Shown here: positions 29,130 to 36,322 of the stretch, piece after piece
Layout of the letters: each line of letters starts with the position of its first letter
Position numbering within the stretch: position 1 is the first letter of the stretch
Origin: Clostridia bacterium UC5.1-1C12
Lineage (GTDB): Bacteria > Bacillota_I > Bacilli_A > Erysipelotrichales > Erysipelotrichaceae
DNA: 64,000 nt
Assembly (NCBI GenBank): GCA_001305055.1
Contig: BBZX01000003.1
Span: 248,001-312,000 of the forward strand
Reading direction: 5' to 3'
Notes under the pieces: generated by a model
What the model was told of the DNA's origin: nothing
What the model saw: the letters and a program-made list of their open reading frames with translations, nothing else
Databases searched by the model: none
Program-made: the position numbers and the translations under genes

Positions 29130-29310
29130 TCACATAAAAAACATAGTTTTCATGTATTTTATTGATAGACTTGGGGTATAGTATTATCAGGCAAGGAAAA
29201 GAACTTGCCGATGAAAATAGACAATCCCTAATCTAGTTTCATTCATATTCTATCCCCTTATAAATAATTTAGTAGAAGAAGCGTTTCCCCTGACGCTTCT
29301 TTTACTTTGT
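29130..29310 (+). ncRNA. Structured RNA, tandem copy 1
   Basis: This is copy one of a repeated unit with a 194-bp period and no plausible coding content. It can fold into an outer stem GGGGTATAG (29173-29181) with CTATCCCC (29250-29257). The stem encloses two hairpins, GGCAAG/CTTGCC (29190-29195, 29204-29209) and ATGAAAATAG/CTAGTTTCAT (29211-29220, 29233-29242). A rho-independent terminator AGAAGCGT-TTCCCCTG-ACGCTTCT with TTTT follows at 29277-29303. C-rich unpaired stretches (TCCCT, TTCCCCTG) could pair with ribosome binding sites. A small regulatory RNA is the best reading; a cis element is the alternative. Confidence 0.6.
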
Positions 29311-29323
29311 GGATTTTTTTATA

Positions 29324-29505
29324 TCACATAAAAAACATAGTTCTCATGTATTTTATTGATAGACTTGGGGTATAGTATTATCAGGCAAGGAAAAGAACTT
29401 GCCTAATGAAAATAGACAATCCCTAATCTAGTTTCATTCATATTCTATCCCCTTATAAATAATAATTAGCAAAAGAAGCGTTTCCCCTGACGCTTCTTTT
29501 GTTTT
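29324..29505 (+). ncRNA. Structured RNA, tandem copy 2
   Basis: This is the second copy, nearly identical to the first. All arms of the proposed outer stem (29367-29375 with 29445-29452), both hairpins and the terminator (29474-29500) are unchanged. The few differences lie outside them: one base upstream (TTTTC to TTCTC), the joint between the hairpins (G to TA), and the linker before the terminator. The CpXC gene starts 20 bp further on, so read-through of this terminator could also control that gene. Confidence 0.6.
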
Positions 29506-29525
29506 ATAATGTCCATGGTGATATC

Positions 29526-30044
29526 ATGAAACAGGTTTTATTACAATTAACGTGTCCGCATTGTTTTCACGTGAATCTGAAGGTTGCGGAAACGATTGTC
29601 AATCCGAATATTGAATCTGATCTTAAGCGTCAGATTTTAAATGATGAGTTTTTTACGCTTCGCTGCCGATGCAATACACTCATTCATTTTCTTTATCCTT
29701 GTGTTTATGTGGATAAGAAGCGGCACTTGATTTTGTTCATGAAGGAAGCGGAGGTTCTGCATGATGATCGCTGCATTCAAAGGCTGGTGCATGATGCTGA
29801 GCAGTTTAAAGAAATGATCCGTATCGCAGATGCACATTTGGATGATCGGGCAGTGATTCAGATCAAGCGTCGGCTGCTGTCAAAGAATGGAAACCAGCCG
29901 CTGTATTTCCTTGATTGTGACGGTGAGTATTTATGGTTTACATGTGACGGTCAAATCAGCGGTGTTGCGAAATCTGATTATGATAAGCTGGCTGCCAAGC
30001 TGGCGCCGCCTATGCATGAGGTGATTGATGTCGATTTATTATAG
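29526..30044 (+). CDS. CpXC domain protein
   Basis: This protein of about 172 residues has the CpXC domain at its N-terminus: LTCPHCFHVNLKV with a paired cysteine later in TLRCRCNTLIHFLYP, a likely metal knuckle, followed by an acidic region with no named domain. The start at 29526 is taken because it follows GGTGATATC; an upstream in-frame codon at 29499 overlaps the terminator of the second RNA copy. Function unknown. Confidence 0.75.
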   Translation: MKQVLLQLTCPHCFHVNLKVAETIVNPNIESDLKRQILNDEFFTLRCRCNTLIHFLYPCVYVDKKRHLILFMKEAEVLHDDRCIQRLVHDAEQFKEMIRIADAHLDDRAVIQIKRRLLSKNGNQPLYFLDCDGEYLWFTCDGQISGVAKSDYDKLAAKLAPPMHEVIDVDLL

Positions 30045-30049
30045 AAGAA

Positions 30050-30080
30050 AAGCGATAGCCGCCATGACTATCGCTTTTCT
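30050..30080. terminator. Bidirectional terminator
   Basis: AGCGATAG and CTATCGCT pair around a nine-base loop with TTTTCTT on one side and TTTTCTTC on the other. It lies between the convergent CpXC and opuCA-like genes. Confidence 0.85.
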
Positions 30081-30822
30081 TATTTTAGGGGAAGTGTTTT
30101 GCCGTTTAAGAGCCGCTCAACATATTGATTTGCCGGATGTTCGACAATGGCCTGCGGTGGATCGAATTGCTGGATTTGACCTTGATCAAGCACTAATATT
30201 TTGGTGCCAAGCGTTAAGGCTTCATTGATGTCATGAGTAACGAAAATAATAGTGATCCCTGTTTTTGATGAATGCCCTTGATTTCCTTTTGCAGCTGTTT
30301 GCGGGTAATTTCATCGACAGCACCGAAGGGTTCATCCATCAGCAGGATATTGGGTGAAGCCGCCAAAGCGCGGGCAATGCCGACACGCTGCTGCTGACCA
30401 CCGGATAATTCAGAAGGGTAACGGGTACGCAGTTCATCAGAAAGACCGACAATTTTCATCCACTTTGCGACAGCGGCTTTTGTTTTCGGTTTATCCCGCT
30501 TGTTCCAAAGGTTTGGAACATAGGATATATTTTCTTCTACATTCATATGCGGAAAAAGCACGCTGCCTTGAATACAGTAGCCAATACTGCGGCGCAGGGT
30601 AATTAAATCTTCCTCCTGAATATTTTTGCCATTGACCAAGACACTGCCGCGATCGGGAAGGATCAGGCCGTTGATCATTTTCAGCAGTGTTGTCTTGCCG
30701 CTGCCTGAGGAGCCGATCATACATAAAAACTCACCTTGTTCAATTTCTAAATTGAAGTCTTTGATGATTGCTTTATCGTTATATTTTTTCTCAATATTTT
30801 TAAATTCCAGGATTGCTGTCAT
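30080..30822 (-). CDS. Osmoprotectant ABC transporter ATP-binding protein, OpuCA/ProV type (one frameshift)
   Basis: This ATPase has Walker A GSSGSGKTT, signature LSGGQQQRVGIARALA and Walker B ILLMDEPFGAVD. Near 30256 the run of five A must be six; then the protein continues IHQKTGITIIFVTHDINEAL and ends LLNGKTLPLK at 30080. Counted from an in-frame codon at 30828 the frame is 749 bases, 3n-1. The start is placed at 30822 because AGGAGG is seven bases upstream. It lacks the CBS domains of full-length OpuCA, ending soon after the ATPase core. It powers uptake of glycine betaine, carnitine or choline. Confidence 0.88.
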
Positions 30823-30833
30823 CGTCACACCTC

Positions 30834-32369
30834 CTATATTAAACCTTTCTGCCGCAGAATTTCATAGCAATATCCCTTGGCTCAGCCCCATCGTTTCAAC
30901 CTCATAATTCATCTCAGCCATTTCCTTGTCGGTTAAGATTTGTTCCAGCTGTTTGAAGATTTCATTGAGTTCAGGATGCTGCTGCAGCACAGCACTTCGG
31001 ATCACGTTGCCGCATTGATAGGAAGGATAGAAATTGAGGTTATCATTCAGCACGGTAATATCAGCAATGCTGTATTGACCATCCGTGGTAAAAATCGGCA
31101 TCACATCAATTTTACCTTCATTGATTGCCTGATATTTTAAGCCGATATCAAGATCAACTGTGCTTTTAAAATGCAGATTGTAGCTGCGCACAATGGGTCA
31201 TAACCGTCTTCACGTTCAAAGAAATCATATTCAGCACCAAAGATCAGCTGATCGGAAATTGCCTGCAAGTCTGATATATTTTCTAAATGATATTGATCGG
31301 CAATTGATTTTCTTACCGCCAATGCGTAGCTGTTCGCAAAACCGTACATGCCGACCCATTCCATTTGATATTGATCCTGATAGCCGCTTTGCAGCTGATC
31401 AAACATGGCTTCCGTATACAGCTTGGATTGTTTTAAAACCATGTTCCAGCCCGTACCGGTATATTCAGGATATAGATCAAACTCACCGCTTTCCATGGCC
31501 GGCTGAATGTTTGATGTGCCGCCGCCGACACCTTGGGTAATTTCTACATTCAAATCAGTTTTTTCTTCAATCAGAATCTCAAGCATTTCACCGAGGATAT
31601 ATTGCTCCGTCATAGGCTTGGTTGCGATATGGAGGGTGTTGTCAGCAGGTTTGCTGAAGAACATGTAGGCTGCGAGCAAGACTGCAAGCCCGGCGATACT
31701 GCCGCTGATCATCGTGATTTTATGGTGATTGCGGCGGATGTGTTTAACCTGCAGCGATTTTTCAATAAAGCCTAAAATGGCATCAAAAAGCAGGGCAAGA
31801 AGCGCGATCAGCAGACTGCCGGTAATCGTCATTGCCGCGTTATTAGTCGTAATGCCGCGATAAATGGCGACACCTAATCCACCGGCACCGATAAAGGATG
31901 CAATGCCGGCTAAGGCAATCGTCATCGTTACCATGTTGCGGATACCGGACATGATTACCGGTAAAGCTAACGGCAGCTTGATTTTTGTAAGTATCTGAAA
32001 ATCGGTACTGCCCATGCCTCTGGAGGCTTCGATAATATTCTCATCCACATTACGGATGCCGGTATAAGTATTTCTGACCATTGGCAGCAAGGCATAGAGG
32101 GTAAGGGCAATGATTGCCGTCGTGTTGCCGATACCGCTGAGCGGAATCAAAAAGCCAAGCATTGATATGGAAGGAATCGTATAAAAAAAATTGATGATAC
32201 CCAGCACGGGCTTAGAGGTTTTGCTGTATTCACTGACAAAGATGCCAATGCAGCCGCCGATACAGATGGCAATACAGATGGCAATCATAGATATGGTTAA
32301 ATGCTGAATACAAAGATTAATGAAAAAAGCACTTCTTTCAGTAAGTAATGTCAGTATAACTTGAATCAT
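30834..32369 (-). CDS. Osmoprotectant ABC transporter permease-substrate-binding fusion, OpuCB-OpuCC type (three frameshifts)
   Basis: Residues 1 to about 210 are the permease (IPSISMLGFLIPLSGIGN, ASRGMGSTDFQILTKIKLPLA with the EAA loop). A short linker with a membrane segment (about 224-244) leads to the binding domain (LHIATKPMTEQYILGEMLEI; GEFDLYPEYTGTGW). A missing T near 31188 (restoring LCAAYNLHFKS) and two more deletions near 30880-30892 explain the broken end, which should close with YEILRQKGLI. Three deletions give 3n, as observed. The start at 32369 follows AGGAGG and overlaps the preceding stop. Confidence 0.88.
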
Positions 32370-32979
32370 AAGATCCTCCTTTTGATTGCATGGATGGGAC
32401 ATACTTCCATGCAATACCCGCAATGCAGACAGTGTGCCTGCTTGATTTCATAAATATTCCCTTGTTGAATGCATTGCTGAGGACAGTCTTTCGCACATTT
32501 TCCACAGCTGATGCAGGCATCGCTGATTTCAAAGCCCTCTGCTATTGGTTCAACAGTTCCAATCGCCGATGATGCTCTGATGATAGGGGAATGACTTAAG
32601 TCAAAGTATTCAATCGTACCGTTACGGATACAGAAAGGCTCAAGCACATAGCGGGATAGACCGGGATAAACGCTGTTCATAACAGGATTAGCTTCAAAAA
32701 TTTTATCGATCCAAAATTTCTGATCAGTTAGATGCTCCGCCCTGCCGGTAAGCCGAATCGTCTGATATGACTTTGTCATGCCTAGAATAGCGACACTTGC
32801 ATTAAAACCGAGCTGGCGATAAAATGCCTTGCCTCTAGCGGTGCAGAATATCAGCGCATCATTTTCTATAAGCATGACATCGATGATTCGGTTCTGCGGA
32901 CAGCCATTTTCATCAACCGTTGCGAACGCGGCACTTTAATTTCTCTTAACATACTCAGATAGTGATTATTTGTTTTCAT
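32366..32979 (-). CDS. PPOX-type flavin-binding protein with two C-terminal 4Fe-4S clusters (one frameshift)
   Basis: The N-terminal 120 residues resemble pyridoxamine-5'-phosphate-oxidase-like split barrels (FATVDENGCPQNRIIDVML). The C-terminus has two ferredoxin motifs, CISCGKCAKDCP and CLHCGYCMEVCP. One missing A near 32931 breaks the start: MKTNNHYLSMLREIK joins SAAFATVDE when it is restored. The span of 614 bases is 3n-1, about 204 residues. It is the first gene of the osmolyte transporter operon and overlaps the permease start. An FMN-dependent electron-transfer role is inferred; its link to osmolyte uptake is unclear. Confidence 0.8.
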
Positions 32980-33096
32980 TGTGAACCTCCTGTCGATTTA
33001 ATGATGATAAAATTGTATATAGTTACAGGATAAATGGGAAGTAGGTACAAAATTGTGGGTTAGTTGCTAAAAAGTAACGAATGGCTGTCTGAAACA

Positions 33097-33133
33097 AAAA
33101 AGTGTACAGATATAGAAGTATCGCACACTTAAA
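33097..33133 (-). terminator. Terminator of MarR/flavodoxin operon
   Basis: On the minus strand AAGTGT and ACACTT form the base of a stem-loop that runs into six T. It lies about 75 bp past the last gene of that operon. The loop is long, so the call is moderate. Confidence 0.5.
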
Positions 33134-33206
33134 GCTTTAATGAATCATATGGTAATGCTCCTATCCAAACTATACACGTTCTTCAATCGATAGGCAAGCG
33201 AGATGA

Positions 33207-33536
33207 TTATTTAAGATTCTGCCAGTCTTTACGCAAAAAGAAATAAGTAATGACAGGAATTAACGCTGAGCCGATGAATGACATGATAATGGCAGCTGTT
33301 AGATTTGTATTAGTTGTAAAGCTGCTGAACACCCCGTTAATAAATGAACACAGATAGCATACACACATGAAGAGATAGCCGGCTTTTCTTTCAGTAAACA
33401 GCAGGATGCAAAGTCCGGCAAGAGCAGCCAGGGCAATCACTACTGAAAGCATGCGTCCTGAGAGAGCATTAAGAAGGGTGGTCGCAGCCGAGAGAGCAAG
33501 CGCGCACCAGAGCCAGATTTTAGCGGCTTTATGCAT
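33207..33536 (-). CDS. Small four-TM membrane protein
   Basis: This 109-residue protein has four hydrophobic segments (about 7-24, 28-45, 50-68 and 80-100) and a short charged tail RKDWQNLK. No family is recognised. It overlaps the end of the flavodoxin-like gene by eight bases and is therefore the last gene of the MarR operon. It may be the membrane partner of the flavodoxin, but nothing in the sequence proves this. Confidence 0.65.
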   Translation of the reverse strand: MHKAAKIWLWCALALSAATTLLNALSGRMLSVVIALAALAGLCILLFTERKAGYLFMCVCYLCSFINGVFSSFTTNTNLTAAIIMSFIGSALIPVITYFFLRKDWQNLK

Positions 33537-34043
33537 GGCTGTTTACCTTCTTCCACATTGTTTCGGCAATATCTTTGAATTTGTTTAAATCAACGTTATC
33601 CGGATGTGATTGTCCCTGATCGAAATTGTCGATTAAGGATTGAAATTTTTCAGGTTCCTGAGTCAGCATCGATTCATAACGTTGTCTGACGGTTATCGGC
33701 ATCTTGCCCTGACACATGAATTGACCAGCGAGGTTGTTATCAGGTCCAAGCAGGTTGGCAACATTAGTTAATATGCGGCTGAAATATTCATCACTGCGGC
33801 CAAATCCGGCAGTGCCAAACAAAAAATCTGTTTATGATGCACCTTCTTTAAAAAGGCTGCCAGCGCTTCATCACAGCAGCCTTTATCCGTCCAGAAACCA
33901 ATGCAGATCAAATCAGCTTCCAAGGCTTGCTGCTCCGGCAGACCATAATAGATGCATTCACTATCAGGCAGGGTGTTTCTTAATGTTTCAGCAAGCAGAC
34001 GGGTATTGCCGGTATGGCTGCTGAATAGAATTGAAAAATTCAT
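33529..34043 (-). CDS. Flavodoxin-like protein (one frameshift)
   Basis: This flavodoxin-type protein begins MNFSILFSSHTGNTRLLAE, where SSHTGNT is the FMN phosphate loop, followed by ADLICIGFWTDKGCCD. A T is missing from the run at about 33822-33827; with seven T the frame continues QIFLFGTAGFG and DEYFSRILTNVANLL. The span of 515 bases fits 171 residues. Such proteins carry electrons with FMN. It lies 25 bp after the MarR gene, which probably controls it. Confidence 0.85.
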
Positions 34044-34068
34044 AAATCAAACCTCCTTAATCAACCAA

Positions 34069-34509
34069 TTAGTATGTTTTAGACCGGCGGACACAATGCT
34101 GATCACTCTGAATCAGTTTTTCAAGCAGCTTCATCAGCTGCTCCCTTTCCTCGGCAGAAAAAGCGGCAAGTACCTCATTGTCCCAGCTGTAAAATAATTC
34201 GTGGCTGAGCTTAAAAGCCTGTTCGCCTTTTTCGGTTAAGGTCAGGATATGGGCACGGCGGTCTAAAGGGTTTGTTTTCTGCAGCAGCAAATCAGCCTGT
34301 TCCAGCTTAACGATGGAGCGTGTTGTGTGGCCGATGTCCATATGCAGTGCTTTTGCCAGATCTTTAGGTGAACAGGCAGGGTGTTTGCCTACATATAAGA
34401 TAAAGAATAGCATTCCCTGTGAAAGTCCGAGTTCACCAAGCTTTTGATTGCAGTAATCAGTAAAATCCTTGCGCAGCAGCGTTGTAATATAAGCCAATGA
34501 TGTCTGCAT
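34069..34509 (-). CDS. MarR family transcriptional regulator
   Basis: This protein of about 146 residues has the winged-helix motif SPKDLAKALHMDIGHTTRSIVKLEQADLL (residues split across helices) and the wing NPLDRRAHILTLTEKG. The start at 34509 follows GGGAGG; an upstream in-frame codon at 34539 overlaps the promoter. Two palindromes TGAC-N3-GTCA cover its own promoter, so autoregulation is likely. Confidence 0.9.
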   Translation of the reverse strand: MQTSLAYITTLLRKDFTDYCNQKLGELGLSQGMLFFILYVGKHPACSPKDLAKALHMDIGHTTRSIVKLEQADLLLQKTNPLDRRAHILTLTEKGEQAFKLSHELFYSWDNEVLAAFSAEEREQLMKLLEKLIQSDQHCVRRSKTY

Positions 34510-34526
34510 AAACATACCTCCCATAG

Positions 34527-34567
34527 TTGACTGGGTCAAGTATAAAACAAATACATGACTTTGTCAA
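34527..34567 (-). promoter_or_regulatory. MarR promoter with two TGAC-N3-GTCA palindromes
   Basis: On the minus strand TTGACA (34567-34562) and TATACT (34544-34539) are 17 bp apart. Palindromes TGAC-AAA-GTCA (34566-34556) and TTGAC-CCA-GTCAA (34539-34527) overlap the -35 box and the start region. Their centres are 28 bp apart. This is a strong candidate for MarR autoregulation. Confidence 0.7.
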
Positions 34568-34577
34568 CTAAGTTCGG

Positions 34578-34612
34578 CAGCAAAAAACCGCCCTTTTCAA
34601 AAGGACGGCTGC
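34578..34612 (-). terminator. Terminator of TetR gene
   Basis: On the minus strand CCGTCCTTTT pairs with AAAAGGGCGG (one wobble) with a tight loop and is followed by six T, a few bases after the TetR stop codon. Confidence 0.85.
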
Positions 34613-34614
34613 GA

Positions 34615-35209
34615 TTACTTAATCATTGAACGGATACTGGCATAGAGCATGGGTTTGATTTCAAGCAGTTCAAACGGTTTTTTTACAATAATTGAGGCAT
34701 AGGCAACACTGGATACCAATTCAAAGATCACATATAATGTGGCAATGGCTTCTTTTTCAGTGTAATTTTTATTTGTCATAATTAATTCGATATATTCTTT
34801 CATCATGATTTGAATTGAAAGTTCTGATGATTTTTCATATCAGTTAGGATATCATCCCATGATAAATGATTGCGGACCACTTCAAGGATATTCTGATTCT
34901 GCTTGAAATAGTCAAGGATGCAGTCTACCATGACGATGAATTGATCCAGCTTGTTATCCAGCTGCAAGTAGTTTGCATGGGATAGGGCATCCATTAAAAT
35001 ATCACCGCTTTTTTCATGATGATGCGGTTCAGCAGCTGTGTCTTATCTTCAAAATAGAGATAAAAAGTACCTTTTGCGACACCTGCCTTTTTTACGATCT
35101 GATCGATTGAGGTTTTATCAAAGGTGTTATTCATAAATAGTTCATAACCGGATTCCTCCAGTTTTTCTTTTTTTAACCGCTTATTGCGTTCTACCTTACT
35201 TTCAGCCAT
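34615..35209 (-). CDS. TetR/AcrR family transcriptional regulator (two frameshifts)
   Basis: The N-terminal HTH is clear: IDQIVKKAGVAKGTFYLYFEDKTQLLNRI. One missing A near 35019 (six A should be seven, giving MKKSGDILMDALSH) and one near 34812 (giving FKIMMKEYIELIM) break it into three frames. The 595-base span is 3n-2, about 198 residues, the normal length. The ligand domain is unassigned. No pump or enzyme gene lies divergently, so the target is not evident. Confidence 0.88.
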
Positions 35210-35330
35210 AGATACCTCCTGAAATGCTTCTGAAGATATTTTACACTATTATTGATAATTAATCAAAAAACTGACTAATTTGGTAATAAAGTTTTAATGA
35301 ATAGCTGGCTAAAAAGCGTATAACACCCGC

Positions 35331-35359
35331 TTGTAAACGCTGACATTTAGTGTTATACT
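35331..35359 (+). promoter_or_regulatory. Promoter of bgl-type operon
   Basis: TTGTAA (35331-35336) and TATACT (35354-35359) lie 17 bp apart, upstream of the antiterminator leader. Transcription would begin about 10 bp later and run through the RAT element and terminator. Confidence 0.6.
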
Positions 35360-35380
35360 TTACCTATATAGATATCTATG

Positions 35381-35451
35381 TCATGTGACTGTTAAATCAG
35401 GCAGGGCTCAATGCAACAGTGAAAGCTGTTGGTGTTGTTCCTGCTTTTTTT
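35381..35451 (+). promoter_or_regulatory. BglG/LicT-type RAT element and overlapping terminator
   Basis: The segment ATGTGACTGTTAAATCAGGC (35384-35403) resembles the ribonucleic antiterminator bound by BglG/LicT proteins. Its 3' part overlaps the first arm of a terminator: GCAGG (35401-35405) with CCTGC (35440-35444), inner arms CAACAG and CTGTTG, then seven T. This mutually exclusive layout is the classic switch. A BglG-family gene ends the same operon. Some consensus A's of the RAT are G here, so recognition by this BglG is an inference. Confidence 0.7.
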
Positions 35452-35513
35452 GTTTCTGGCCAGACGAAAAAGCAATTTAATATGTTTCTCTAAAAGAGAA
35501 TGAAAGGAGAGTC

Positions 35514-36299
35514 ATGAAACTCAAAAAGTTGTTGCTGATATTGATTGCGTTTGGATTATGTGCTTGTTCAGCCCCTGTTTTACCTGATAAAGAGGCAGCT
35601 CAGCCAGTGGTAATCTATCTGGTAAGGCATGGAAAAACATGGTTTAACACGACCGGACAAGTTCAGGGCTGGAGTGATACACCGCTGACTGAGGAAGGTC
35701 AGGATCAAGCTGATGCAGTCGGCATCGGATTAAAAGAGGTTGAATTTATTGCTGCTTATACCAGTGATCTTGGCCGAGTGCGGGAAACGGCTTCAAGGAT
35801 TTTAGCTGAAAACGCTCATGATACCCCTGAATTAACCGAATTGAAAGAGCTGCGGGAGTGGAATTTCGGCGGTTATGAGGGACGAAATGATGCGGAAATG
35901 TGGGGCGCATTATTTGAGACCCATGGACTTGGTGAGTTTAATCCTGCATTAATGGGTGAATTATTGGGAAGTATGACAAATCAGGAGCTTGCCGATGAAA
36001 TTGCTGCCAATGATGGGCTTCATGCTGCTGAACCCTATGTGAAGATAGCTTCACGGACAGAAGCAGCAATCAATCAGATTATAGAGGAAAGTCAGGCATT
36101 GGGCGGCGGCAATGTTTTAGTAGTATCCTCCGGCGGTGCGATACGTACAATTTTAAATAATATTGATCCGGAACGGACGCAGCTGGATGATGTTAAGAAT
36201 TGCAGTGTTACGCAAATAATTATTGATGGCGATCAAATTACTTTAGCGGATATCAGTAATACAAGTTATCTTGAAACAGGCTTAAAAAGCTTTGGGTAA
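35514..36299 (+). CDS. Lipoprotein of the histidine phosphatase family
   Basis: This 261-residue protein has a signal peptide with lipobox CAC (Cys18) and a histidine phosphatase domain: the phospho-acceptor motif LVRHGKTWFN, then TSDLGRVRETASRI, the acidic catalytic segment ELREWNFGGYEG, and a C-terminal SSGGAIRT where the second catalytic histidine is normally GHG/SHG. The usual histidine there appears to be replaced by glycine (SSGGAI), so activity may be altered. It is the first gene of the beta-glucoside operon, between the RAT leader and the PTS permease. An outside phosphatase in such an operon is unusual. Confidence 0.82.
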   Translation: MKLKKLLLILIAFGLCACSAPVLPDKEAAQPVVIYLVRHGKTWFNTTGQVQGWSDTPLTEEGQDQADAVGIGLKEVEFIAAYTSDLGRVRETASRILAENAHDTPELTELKELREWNFGGYEGRNDAEMWGALFETHGLGEFNPALMGELLGSMTNQELADEIAANDGLHAAEPYVKIASRTEAAINQIIEESQALGGGNVLVVSSGGAIRTILNNIDPERTQLDDVKNCSVTQIIIDGDQITLADISNTSYLETGLKSFG

Positions 36300-36322
36300 A
36301 TAAACAATGAAAGGAGATTTTT

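Noticed and set aside
29130..29505. Reading the 194-bp repeat as an insertion sequence or CRISPR-like array
   Set aside because: There are only two copies, no spacers, no inverted termini or transposase, and each copy has its own terminator.
33207..34509. MarR/flavodoxin operon as a bilirubin reductase (bil) locus
   Set aside because: The flavodoxin type is suggestive, but no BilR-like reductase is present in the window.
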